A stretch of 64,000 nt of DNA from Peptoniphilus lacydonensis (GTDB lineage Bacteria > Bacillota > Clostridia > Tissierellales > Peptoniphilaceae), in the NCBI RefSeq assembly GCF_900106515.1, contig NZ_FNWF01000003.1, positions 186,001-250,000 on the forward strand, in the 5' to 3' direction. Shown here in pieces: positions 1 to 7,889 of this stretch. The stretch's first letter is position 1, and the number at the start of each line of letters is the position of its first letter. The translations under genes and the position numbers were made by a program. Under the pieces are notes generated by a model. The model had not been told where the DNA came from, did not search any database, and was given only the letters and a program-made list of their open reading frames with translations.

Positions 1-501
1 CGGTGCTTTTTTATCTTTATGCTTTTCTTTATATTCTTTAATAAATTTGTTATAATCATCGACTAATTCTTTTGCTTCTTTTTTTCTATTGAGTAAATCT
101 CCTAAGTCTTTTATTGACTTATACATCCCCTCAATATTGTTCAAGTTCAAAAAACCATAATCTAATCCTGCTGCCTTATACTTAGGAAGCAAATCTGATA
201 TTAATGACACTGGAGAAAAAACATAGTCTGGATTTAACTGTTTTAGTTTCTCTACATCAGGTGTCATAGCCATTCCAACTTTAGGGACATCTTTATATCT
301 TTCTGGCATCTTATCTATTTTTGAATCTGGTACCGCCACCAAGTCTACATTTAACTTTTCCATTATATATACTGTCGCCATTGATGTTGCTGCTATTCTA
401 AGTTCTCCTTTATCACTTTTTTTACTTGCTCCTTGGTCGACGCAAGATGAAAATATCAATGCTGATAGAAACAGTATTAGAAGTTTTTTTATTTTATTCA
501 T
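1..501 (-). CDS. Haem-binding lipoprotein of an ABC importer (IsdE/HtsA-like), partial
   Basis: This is the N-terminal 167 codons of a substrate-binding protein; the rest lies beyond position 1. The start ATG (499-501) follows a GAGGAG ribosome-binding site and overlaps the stop of the preceding Shp-like gene by 8 bases (ATGAATAA), so translation is probably coupled. Residues 1-20 are a lipoprotein signal ending in the lipobox IFSSC, so the protein should be anchored outside the membrane. The next segment (GELRIAATSMATVYIMEKL, then VGMAMTPDVEKLKQLNPDYV) has the type III periplasmic-binding fold typical of iron/haem-binding proteins such as IsdE. Lying directly after NEAT and Shp-like genes, it probably receives haem from them and passes it to a permease encoded beyond the window. 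The ligand is inferred from context. Confidence 0.85.
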   Translation of the reverse strand, partial: MNKIKKLLILFLSALIFSSCVDQGASKKSDKGELRIAATSMATVYIMEKLNVDLVAVPDSKIDKMPERYKDVPKVGMAMTPDVEKLKQLNPDYVFSPVSLISDLLPKYKAAGLDYGFLNLNNIEGMYKSIKDLGDLLNRKKEAKELVDDYNKFIKEYKEKHKDKKAP

Positions 502-1450
502 AAGTATTTCTCCTCTTTTCTTCCAGTTCTTCTTCAATTTTATTTTTATAAATATAAGATAATATAGCTAAAACTAAAAATACTGCTGTTAAAATTACTA
601 AAAGAGCTATTAATCCATAAATAAAAGATAGGGTGATTTTCCCTAATTTTGTTTTTCTTTTTTCTGTTTCTTCTTTATTTTCATCTGAATAATAAAGTTT
701 TTTAATTATATCTGAGTCTTTAGTGAGAAGCCCATGACTATATCCAAGGTCTCCTGCTGAAAATTTAGAATTCACTACCTTTTCTTCTACTTTTTCACCT
801 TGATTTGCTTGTAATTTTTCTCCAACTTTCACATTATTCTCTACTGGCTTCAATTCGTCTAAATTTGAAATAGAATTTTGAATTTGTTTTTTTTCTTCTT
901 GCGCTTTATCTTTTTCTGATATTTCTAATTCACTACCTCCATTAGAATAATTTGTACCTTTCATTGAAACAAAATCTGTGTTTCCTTCTACCAAGTCTGA
1001 AATTGTGTAATAAAATATTACATCACGTCCCATTGGTCCAACAAAAAAAGTTGCCCTTACTACTACATTTTTACTTGGTATTTCAAATCTATAATCTCTT
1101 GTTTCTTCTGTTTGTGCAGTAACTTCTGCTGATACAGAATAGAATCCTTTTTCCCCATAATTTTGAACTGCAAATGTTTCATTTTTTATATAATTTGCTA
1201 AATTATAACGGACTGATAAAAATATTCTTCCATCATCTGTCGTTTCTACAAGTGCTTGTGGCGACAATACATTTTCAGTCATCCCTTGACCTATCCCTGG
1301 ATTATTTCCCGGATCTTCAATTGCCCCAGTTACTGGATGTGCATAATATGGTGTTGTCTTTGCAGTTTCTTCACTATAAGCAAAGGTAACATTAAATAAA
1401 TTTATAAAAATAATTAAAATCAAGATGAGGCTATTTATTTTATTTTTCAT
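494..1450 (-). CDS. Shp-like cell-surface haem-binding protein
   Basis: The 318-residue protein has a signal peptide, a haem-binding domain, a charged linker and a C-terminal membrane helix (IALLVILTAVFLVLAILSY) with a Lys/Glu-rich tail. The domain matches streptococcal Shp from memory: YYAHPVTGAIEDPG, then IGQGM and FVGPMGRDVIFYY. Shp binds haem through two methionines, and both equivalents are present (counting from the first Met of the longer reading frame, Met60 in GQGM and Met143 in GPMGRD; subtract 3 for the start used here). I chose ATG 1450 because AGGAGGG lies 10 bases upstream; an in-frame TTG three codons earlier would sit almost on top of that site. It overlaps the NEAT gene by 11 bases and the IsdE-like gene by 8, giving a tight haem-relay operon. 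Confidence 0.85.
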   Translation of the reverse strand: MKNKINSLILILIIFINLFNVTFAYSEETAKTTPYYAHPVTGAIEDPGNNPGIGQGMTENVLSPQALVETTDDGRIFLSVRYNLANYIKNETFAVQNYGEKGFYSVSAEVTAQTEETRDYRFEIPSKNVVVRATFFVGPMGRDVIFYYTISDLVEGNTDFVSMKGTNYSNGGSELEISEKDKAQEEKKQIQNSISNLDELKPVENNVKVGEKLQANQGEKVEEKVVNSKFSAGDLGYSHGLLTKDSDIIKKLYYSDENKEETEKRKTKLGKITLSFIYGLIALLVILTAVFLVLAILSYIYKNKIEEELEEKRRNTYE

Positions 1451-2870
1451 TTTTCTCAAGCCCTCCTAAAAATACTATTTCTTCTCTCATGTCTTTTATT
1501 TCTTTTAAGTTTTTCTTAACAAAAACTATGGCAAAAGCATTTAATCCTATAAATATTAATACTATTAGATAAATAATCCTCTTTGATTCTTTTTCTTCTA
1601 ATTCCTCAGTTTTTTCTAGTGTTTCAGAAGTCGTGTCTATATTTTTAGAATTTAAATTATTTTCTTGGCTTGCTATTTTATTTTGTGACGAATTTTCTAC
1701 CAACAATGAATTTACTTGTGAATTTTGCTTCTTCTCAGGAATTTTAGTATCTTGTGTTGCAGTAGTCTTTTTTACTTGAGGTTTTCTTACAGATGCCATA
1801 AAAGTTTTTCCTCTTTCATCTGCAGTGTTTTTTATTTCTGAAATCTGATTACTGTTTTCTAGATTATTTGATAAAGCTATGTTTTCTCCAGAACTTTTTA
1901 CTACAATATAAACACCTGAATTTTTTGTCTTTGTTTCTATATAATCGTCTGTTATTTTAAAATCTAATTTTTCTCTATTTCCATCATGTATATAGTAAAG
2001 ATTTAAATTATCTTCTTTTTTAAATTTTAGAAGCGGAAGTTTTAAATCAAATTCTTTATTTGCATATATCTTTTTTCTTTTTGACTGTATATTTTCTTCC
2101 TTTTCTCTTATTTCATCAAGAGGGCCTAAAAATTCAATATTAAATATATTTATTTGATCTAATTTATCAAATTCTTTGGAATATTGTTCTGCTTCCTTGC
2201 CAGATAATCTATTTCCATAAAAAGAAAATTCCTCCGAAAAAGTTTCGGGACCATATTTTACTATTAAATTTTTATTTTGCACTTCACCCGAATTTTTCGA
2301 ATTAAATTCAGGTTTTTTTGCTCCTTCTTTAAATTTCTTTATTAAAATAGAATCATTTCCTGATATCTTTTTTATTTTTTCAAAATCAAGATTTATTCTT
2401 GCTCTAATTGGTTCATCTCCCATTGGCTCAACTTTTGGATCTACATAAACCTTTGTCATTTTATCCATATTTAATAAAGAAGTTTTAAAAACCTCTGGTC
2501 TCTTGTCTTGTTCCTTTGGAACTTCCAATTCATAACATCCTGGTTCTGCTTTATAATAATTTCCATCTTCCTTTTGGAAATATATATTAATTAGAGAAGC
2601 TGTTATAGACATATATTCCATCTTGTCTGATCCTATGTATAAATTGGCCTCTTTGTCTTTTACTTCTATCTCTGCAATTTGTCTTAGTGCCTTATTCCCC
2701 ATACTTGGTTTTTCTTCAACTGCGTGCCACAGTCTTATTGGAATTTCATAATAACCGTCTTCTAAATCAATTTCTTTTTTTACAGGATTATTTTCATCCT
2801 CTGCAAAAACCGTACTAAATAGCGAAATTAAAACAATTATAAATACGTATATTTTTCTATTTCTTATCAT
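1440..2870 (-). CDS. NEAT-domain haem-binding surface protein
   Basis: This 476-residue protein has a cleavable signal peptide (to about residue 23, TVFAED), a NEAT domain (about 33-165: GYYEIPIRLWHAVEEKPSMGN ending PMGDEPIRARINLDF), a second beta-rich region of unknown family (about 200-325), a Ser/Asn/Lys/Glu-rich linker, and a membrane helix near residues 430-450. It is therefore membrane-anchored rather than sortase-linked. NEAT domains bind haem or haemoproteins at Gram-positive surfaces. The usual YxxxY haem-iron motif of Isd NEAT domains is not present in that form; the corresponding strand reads VYVDPKVEPMG. First gene of a three-gene set with the Shp-like and IsdE-like genes, and preceded by a promoter with a palindromic operator candidate. 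Confidence 0.85.
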   Translation of the reverse strand: MIRNRKIYVFIIVLISLFSTVFAEDENNPVKKEIDLEDGYYEIPIRLWHAVEEKPSMGNKALRQIAEIEVKDKEANLYIGSDKMEYMSITASLINIYFQKEDGNYYKAEPGCYELEVPKEQDKRPEVFKTSLLNMDKMTKVYVDPKVEPMGDEPIRARINLDFEKIKKISGNDSILIKKFKEGAKKPEFNSKNSGEVQNKNLIVKYGPETFSEEFSFYGNRLSGKEAEQYSKEFDKLDQINIFNIEFLGPLDEIREKEENIQSKRKKIYANKEFDLKLPLLKFKKEDNLNLYYIHDGNREKLDFKITDDYIETKTKNSGVYIVVKSSGENIALSNNLENSNQISEIKNTADERGKTFMASVRKPQVKKTTATQDTKIPEKKQNSQVNSLLVENSSQNKIASQENNLNSKNIDTTSETLEKTEELEEKESKRIIYLIVLIFIGLNAFAIVFVKKNLKEIKDMREEIVFLGGLEKNEK

Positions 2871-2892
2871 AACTACCTCTTTTAATAATTAA

Positions 2893-2923
2893 CATTATTC
2901 GTAATAATGATATAACTTATCAA
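2893..2923 (-). promoter_or_regulatory. Promoter with overlapping palindromic operator upstream of the NEAT gene
   Basis: A perfect 7-3-7 inverted repeat, CATTATT-CGT-AATAATG, occupies 2893-2909. On the minus strand it overlaps a plausible -10 (AATAAT, 2894-2899) placed 18 bases after a -35-like TTGATA (2918-2923), about 23 bases before the NEAT start codon. The AT-rich half-sites resemble Fur/PerR- or DtxR-type metal-regulator boxes in general form, and the gene is a haem-uptake gene, so iron- or haem-responsive repression is a reasonable inference. The identity of the regulator is not shown by the sequence; the DtxR-like protein just upstream is one candidate. Confidence 0.5.
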
Positions 2924-3004
2924 TTGGATAGCCTATACAATTATTTAAAATATTTTATTAACTCAAGTTAACAATTTTTTTATTATTTTACTGTAATTGA
3001 TTTC

Positions 3005-3037
3005 AATAAAATAAACCCCAGCATTTTGCTAAGGTTT
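3005..3037 (-). terminator. Possible terminator after the DtxR-like gene
   Basis: On the minus strand an imperfect hairpin (AAACC..AGC / GCT..GGTTT, 3013-3037) is followed by ATTTTATT. It would separate the regulator/ABC transcript from the NEAT-Shp-IsdE operon. The stem has mismatches and the tract is interrupted, so the call is weak. Confidence 0.35.
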
Positions 3038-3078
3038 GAAAATATTTTATTTATTTCCTACAAAATAATTTTAACTTT

Positions 3079-3912
3079 TTAAATTAAACAAAGGTTAACG
3101 AGAAACAAAAAATTTGCTTTTTTTTCATGAACTTTCATACCTATTTGAGACTTTATAGTAAAAATTAAAGAAGATTCTAATATTACACCATCGGATGTTG
3201 ACCAGTAATCTATTATGCTTAATGGGATTTTAAAAACTCTATCTTTAGAATTTATTTCAAACTCTTCACCGTCATGAAAATAAAAAAGTTTTGTCGCTAT
3301 TCCCTTTCTATAATATCCGTCATTAACTTTTTTTATAGGTTTTGCATAAATTTCTATATATGACTCTTCTTCTATAACTATACTTGCGTTATTCTCAAAT
3401 CCAAATAAAGCCATGGAATCTTGCATAAAAGACTGTTCTCCAATTTCATCAATTTTTTTTATATTAAAATTTATTTCATAGACTCCATTTCCAAGTAAGG
3501 AAGAAATATCTTTAATTTTTTTCCTCTCCTTTATAGTTTTTGATAGGCTTAAAAGTTTATATTTTTTATCAATTGCTTCTTTAAAATTTTCAAATCTTTT
3601 TGACAATATTTCAATACTTAAATCTTCTGCTACTTTAGAGTCTAGATCTAAAAATTTTTCAACTATAAATAAATTTTTTTGAAGATTTTCATTGTAATAA
3701 TCGGCAAGATCTTTACCTATTTTAGTTAATTCATATTCTTTATTTTCTTTGTATAAAACACCTATAATAATCATTCTATCTAATATTTTTTTAGAGTTCA
3801 CACGAGAGCAATTAAAAAAAATGCTGGCCTCAGTTATAGTCTTAGACCCTTTATAATTTCTTATAAAAAGAAGATAATCTATTTGTATCTTTGTTATATT
3901 TAAATCTATCAT
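3079..3912 (-). CDS. Winged-helix DtxR/MntR-like regulator with unrecognised C-terminal domain
   Basis: Residues 1-70 form a winged helix (KTITEASIFFNCSRVNSKKI as the recognition part, YELTKIGKDLADYY as the wing and following helix). The next segment (IVEKFLDLDSKVAEDLSIEIL, about 85-105) has the pattern of the DtxR/MntR dimerisation helices. Residues about 140-277 are a beta-rich region I do not recognise, rich in acidic and aromatic residues; it could bind a ligand such as metal or haem, but no known motif was seen. The gene starts 5 bases after the ABC transporter stop, so it belongs to that operon, and it lies immediately before the NEAT operon promoter. A metal- or haem-sensing repressor of this locus is inferred, not demonstrated. 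Confidence 0.6.
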   Translation of the reverse strand: MIDLNITKIQIDYLLFIRNYKGSKTITEASIFFNCSRVNSKKILDRMIIIGVLYKENKEYELTKIGKDLADYYNENLQKNLFIVEKFLDLDSKVAEDLSIEILSKRFENFKEAIDKKYKLLSLSKTIKERKKIKDISSLLGNGVYEINFNIKKIDEIGEQSFMQDSMALFGFENNASIVIEEESYIEIYAKPIKKVNDGYYRKGIATKLFYFHDGEEFEINSKDRVFKIPLSIIDYWSTSDGVILESSLIFTIKSQIGMKVHEKKANFLFLVNLCLI

Positions 3913-3917
3913 TATAT

Positions 3918-5576
3918 CTATGACTCCATTTCTCTTTTAACTTCAACTATTTTATTACAAATTCTAAGAGAACTATCTCTGTGAGATGAAATTATTATAG
4001 TCTTATCCCCTCTTTCATTATAAAGTGATTTTAAAATTATTCCTTCATTTAATGCATCTATGTTAGCTGTAGGTTCATCTAATAAATAAAGATTTGATTC
4101 TCTTAAAAAGATTCTGGCAAGCGAAAGTCTCTGTGCTTGTCCCGTTGAAATTTCATTATTTTCTTTTACAATCTCTGTATCAAATCCATTTTCTAAAGTC
4201 ATAATAAAATCATAAATATTTGCTTTCTTACAAGCCTTTATCAACTCTTCTTCAGTAACATCTTTTTTTGCTATTTTTAAATTATCCCTTATACTTCCTT
4301 TAAACAAATAAGTTTCTTGGCTTAAATAAGAAATATTTTCTCTTAAATTTTTAGTCTTTATATCTTTTACATCTATTTCATTAAAATTAATTTTACCCTC
4401 ATCTACATCAAAAAACCTCATAATTAATTTTATTAATGTGGATTTTCCACAGCCACTTTTTCCTTTTAAACCTATTATTTGATTTAACTCTACTTTTAAA
4501 TCAAAATCTTCAATTAATTTTGTGTCATCATAAGAAAATTTTATATTTTCCAAAGAAAGGTTGTCATAAATTATATTTTCGCCTTCCACATTTTCCTTTG
4601 TAATTGGCTCTTCTTCTAACAAATCTATAACTCTTTTTCCAGAAGCAAAAGTTAAAACTAAATTATTTGCAAGAGAAGAAAGTGCACTTGTCGGTCCAAA
4701 AGATGATATAAATAAAACTGTTGAAAATAAAATACCAAGAATATCTATATTAGAATTTCTATAAAGATATGCTCCTGTTAATATAAATATAAAATCTCCA
4801 AATATTATAAAGAAAGAGGACAATGCAAAATTATTCGATGATTTTTCTGATAATTTTTTCGTACACTTATTTAATAGAAAGGACGCTTCTTCTATCTCTT
4901 TATATCTATTATCAAAATAGGAAAAGTTAATTATTTCTTTTATTCCCTTAAATGTTTCTAGTATTAAGGAATTCAATGAAGAATATGCTTTTCTCTGTTT
5001 CATTCCTATTTTTCCAGCTGACTTTTCTGTAAATATTGGAATGTAAATTGCCAAAATCAAGTGGAAAACTAAAAGTATTAAGCTATATATGGGACTAAAC
5101 CTCCAGAGCAATATAAATAAAAACAATGTGTGAATTAAAGCTATGCAAACTGGAGAAATAGTATGTGCATAAAATACCTCAAGTAATTCTATATCTGAAG
5201 TAATTATTGAAATTAATTCACCCTTATTCTTGCAATCCATTTTTGCAGGTCCTAATTTTCTTAATTTTTTAAAAACTTTATCTCTAATTTCAGCTAAAAT
5301 TTTAAAAGCGATATAGTGATTTAAAAGCTGTTCAAAATATCTAAACAAAACTCTAAAAATTGCAAGAGAAAAGAGAATATAGACAACTGATTTTAAATTT
5401 AACTTTATATTTAAAATTATTTTACAAAGATAATATATTCCAAGAGAAGGCAACAAAGTGGCAAAAATATGTCCAACTGCTCCAAATAATATAGCAAAGA
5501 TCATTTGAAACTTTAAATTCCTTACAAGTTTAAGCAATTTTTTTATAAGGTTCTTATACTCAATTATTACACTCAT
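3918..5576 (-). CDS. ABC transporter, fused permease and ATPase (half-transporter B)
   Basis: This 552-residue half-transporter has about six membrane helices in residues 20-300 and an ATPase domain in 340-550. Walker A is GKSGCGKST, Walker B is LYLLDEP with the catalytic Glu, and the signature is ISTGQ in place of LSGGQ. It overlaps the other half-transporter gene by 17 bases, and the two probably form a heterodimer of the CydDC/IrtAB type. Substrate is unknown; haem, a siderophore or a thiol are the possibilities suggested by the neighbouring haem-uptake genes and by the family. The altered signature suggests that one of the two ATP sites is degenerate, a common feature of heterodimeric exporters. 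Confidence 0.85.
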   Translation of the reverse strand: MSVIIEYKNLIKKLLKLVRNLKFQMIFAILFGAVGHIFATLLPSLGIYYLCKIILNIKLNLKSVVYILFSLAIFRVLFRYFEQLLNHYIAFKILAEIRDKVFKKLRKLGPAKMDCKNKGELISIITSDIELLEVFYAHTISPVCIALIHTLFLFILLWRFSPIYSLILLVFHLILAIYIPIFTEKSAGKIGMKQRKAYSSLNSLILETFKGIKEIINFSYFDNRYKEIEEASFLLNKCTKKLSEKSSNNFALSSFFIIFGDFIFILTGAYLYRNSNIDILGILFSTVLFISSFGPTSALSSLANNLVLTFASGKRVIDLLEEEPITKENVEGENIIYDNLSLENIKFSYDDTKLIEDFDLKVELNQIIGLKGKSGCGKSTLIKLIMRFFDVDEGKINFNEIDVKDIKTKNLRENISYLSQETYLFKGSIRDNLKIAKKDVTEEELIKACKKANIYDFIMTLENGFDTEIVKENNEISTGQAQRLSLARIFLRESNLYLLDEPTANIDALNEGIILKSLYNERGDKTIIISSHRDSSLRICNKIVEVKREMES

Positions 5577-7278
5577 TTAAACCCCACATTTCTAAATCTT
5601 TTTGATGGTTATAAATTTTTGAAAATTTTTCTTTTTTAAGAATGCTTTCAAAAGTTCCTTCTTCTGCTACATTTTTATTTTCTATATAGTATATATAATC
5701 TGCATTTACAACTGTGTTTAACCTATGCGTTATAATTATAATTGTCATTTTTTCTTTTAATTCTTGAATTAGTCCTAAAATTAATTCTTCTGACTCCTTG
5801 TCAATATTTGATATAGACTCATCAAGTATTAAAATCTTAGGTTTTCTCAATATAACTCTTGCTAATTGAAGTCTTTGTTTTTGGCCTCCAGATAAATTAT
5901 TTCCAGAACTTTCTACTTTCGAATCAAGACCGTCTTTATTTGCAAAATAATTGTATAATCCAACTTTTTTAAGTGCATCAATTAACATTTCGTCATTTGC
6001 ATTTTTATTTGCACACTTCAAATTATATTTTAGACTTTCATTAAAAAAATAAGGTGTATTGTCCACTAACATTATATTTTCATTTAGAGAGTCTTTAGAA
6101 ACTTCAATTAATTTATTGTAATAGATTTTTCCATTATAATCTTTTAAAAATCCAGCAATCAATTTTGCTATCGTTGATTTTCCGCAACCACTTTTGCCAA
6201 CAATTGCCGTTATATTTCCATACTTAAATTCCATATTTAGATTTATTAATATTTCTTTATCACCATAAGAAAAATTAAGATCTTTAATATTAATATCAAT
6301 ATTCTCATCTTCTATAATCTTTTTAAAATCTTTAGAATCTTCTATTTCCAATATATCAAATAAAGAATTAGCTGAAGATATTCCATTCATTGCAACATGA
6401 AATAAGGAACCTAATTTCCTAAGCGGTAAGAAAAATTCCTGACTCAAAAGAACAAAAGAAAAAGCTGAAAATATACTTAAATCTCCCTTTGAAAAATAAA
6501 ATATAGATAATGTTATTCCCAAAGCTGATCCTAGATAAGAGATTAAGTCTAAAACTGTAATGTTATTTAACTGAACTGATAATAACTTCATAGTTTTAAC
6601 TCTAAAATCTTCTGCCTTTTCATTTAACAATTTATTGTATTCTTCATCTGCACTAAATACCTCTAGAGTCGTAATTCCATACAAAAAATCGATAAATACA
6701 TCAGATAAATTTGTATAAGATTTCCAATAGGTTTTTACAACTTTTTTAGCAATTTTTTGAACAAGTATTATTGCAATAGGTATTAGAGGAATTAACAAAA
6801 GCATAATTAAAGCTATTTTAAAATTTAAATACGATAGTATTAAAAACAATATCAATGGAGCAATTAATGCAAATAAAAGTTGAGGTAAAAGTTCTGAATA
6901 AAATAAATTTAGCTGCTCTATTCCTTCTACTCCCAAATTTATAACCTCAGATATTGTAACCTTACTTGAATATTCCATTTTAAAAGAAAATACTTTCTTT
7001 AAGAGCTTCTCTCTCAAATTATTTTTAACTCTATATGAAACCTTATAAGAAATCTTGGAATAATACTTTGTTAAAATAATATTAATTGCCATTATAAAAA
7101 ACATTGTCATTACAAACTTTGAAATTTCAAGATTTATTTTATATAAATTTTCCAAAAATTTCCCAATTATAAATATCATGGCAATTTGTGTTAAAAGTTG
7201 AAATATCTTGATAACTAAAAGCTTTAAAATTAAAACTTTTTCATCTTTTATTTCATTAAATAATTTTCTGTTAAACAT
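5560..7278 (-). CDS. ABC transporter, fused permease and ATPase (half-transporter A)
   Basis: A 572-residue half-transporter: transmembrane region roughly 15-310, ATPase domain roughly 335-560. It has Walker A GKSGCGKST, an intact LSGGQ signature followed by KQRLQLARVIL, and Walker B ILILDES with the catalytic Glu. I chose ATG 7278 (MFNRKLFNEI) because GAGGAG lies just upstream; the longer reading frame would begin inside the previous gene and add an unlikely Cys-rich leader. Two bases separate it from the DUF454 gene, and it overlaps its partner downstream. The pair resembles CydDC-like exporters; similar pairs occur beside haem-uptake genes in other Firmicutes (from memory). Substrate unknown. 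Confidence 0.85.
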   Translation of the reverse strand: MFNRKLFNEIKDEKVLILKLLVIKIFQLLTQIAMIFIIGKFLENLYKINLEISKFVMTMFFIMAINIILTKYYSKISYKVSYRVKNNLREKLLKKVFSFKMEYSSKVTISEVINLGVEGIEQLNLFYSELLPQLLFALIAPLILFLILSYLNFKIALIMLLLIPLIPIAIILVQKIAKKVVKTYWKSYTNLSDVFIDFLYGITTLEVFSADEEYNKLLNEKAEDFRVKTMKLLSVQLNNITVLDLISYLGSALGITLSIFYFSKGDLSIFSAFSFVLLSQEFFLPLRKLGSLFHVAMNGISSANSLFDILEIEDSKDFKKIIEDENIDINIKDLNFSYGDKEILINLNMEFKYGNITAIVGKSGCGKSTIAKLIAGFLKDYNGKIYYNKLIEVSKDSLNENIMLVDNTPYFFNESLKYNLKCANKNANDEMLIDALKKVGLYNYFANKDGLDSKVESSGNNLSGGQKQRLQLARVILRKPKILILDESISNIDKESEELILGLIQELKEKMTIIIITHRLNTVVNADYIYYIENKNVAEEGTFESILKKEKFSKIYNHQKDLEMWGLNECNN

Positions 7279-7280
7279 AT

Positions 7281-7643
7281 TTACTCCTCTATTGTCTTTA
7301 TTTTGAAAATAAAGTATAAATAATGAAAAACAAGTACACCGATTAAACAAATTCTAGCATGTAAATTATTTACTATGTAAAAAGAAATGCTTATAAGGAT
7401 TGTAACTATCAAAAGAATTTTAACTTTTTTACTCTTTGTAATCCCTCTTTTGCTTTTTATAGGCTCTATATTCTCTTTATATAATTTTGTAGATATAAAA
7501 TAATTATTGAATTTTTCAGATCCCTTTGCAAAACAATATGATGCAACAAGTAAAAATGGAGTTGTAGGCAATAATGGCAAATAAATACCAACTATCCCTA
7601 ATCCCAAAAAAATAAATCCAAATATCAAAAATAATATTTTCAT
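7281..7643 (-). CDS. DUF454 (YbaN-like) small membrane protein
   Basis: A 120-residue protein with two N-terminal hydrophobic stretches around LGIVGIYLPLLPTTPF and a further pair at the C terminus. The motif GIYLPLLPTTPFLL followed by a region like ASYCFAKGSEKF is characteristic of the DUF454/YbaN family, whose function is unknown. ATG 7643 is preferred because AAGGAGG lies 6 bases upstream; a longer reading frame starting at 7697 has no such site. First gene of the ABC transporter and regulator operon, preceded by a palindrome at 7721-7739. Confidence 0.85.
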   Translation of the reverse strand: MKILFLIFGFIFLGLGIVGIYLPLLPTTPFLLVASYCFAKGSEKFNNYFISTKLYKENIEPIKSKRGITKSKKVKILLIVTILISISFYIVNNLHARICLIGVLVFHYLYFIFKIKTIEE

Positions 7644-7720
7644 TAAAACCTCCTTGATTTTTGAATGTACTAATTTTTTCAAATTAGATACTATCAAAAA
7701 TATTTCCGTAAGTAAAGTTA

Positions 7721-7739
7721 AATGATATCAAATATCATT
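7721..7739. promoter_or_regulatory. Perfect 8-3-8 palindrome upstream of DUF454/ABC operon
   Basis: AATGATAT-CAA-ATATCATT is a perfect inverted repeat with a 3-base centre, 78 bases before the DUF454 start codon. Like the palindrome at 2893-2909 it is AT-only in its arms except for one G/C per arm and shares the ATCATT element. It is a candidate operator for a dimeric metal-responsive repressor. No clear -35/-10 pair could be fixed around it. Confidence 0.4.
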
Positions 7740-7833
7740 TTTTTGAATTTATTTTTTATTCAAAATATACTTTCAATTATTGTTTTTACAAGAAGTACAG
7801 ATACGTTAACTGAGGTTAATTTTTTTAATAGAA

Positions 7834-7875
7834 ACAAAAAAATAGTATGCTAGGATTTAATTTCCTAACATACTA
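7834..7875 (-). terminator. Rho-independent terminator of ileS
   Basis: A 13-base-pair stem with one mismatch (TAGTATG.TAGGA / TCCTA.CATACTA, 7843-7875) lies just after the ileS stop and is followed on the minus strand by TTTTTTTG. Confidence 0.9.
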
Positions 7876-7889
7876 ACTAACTTTAAATA

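Noticed and set aside
1174-1389. Plus-strand open frame of 71 codons
   Set aside because: It lies antisense to the Shp-like gene, has no ribosome-binding site, and its Leu/Phe/His-rich composition is that of a reversed A/T-rich gene.
5560-7350. Longer start for half-transporter A (596 residues)
   Set aside because: The extra 24 residues run into the DUF454 gene and carry no recognisable site; GAGGAG is placed for ATG 7278.
7671-7692. Inverted repeat CTAATTT / AAATTAG before the DUF454 gene
   Set aside because: Short, A/T-only arms; expected by chance at this base composition.
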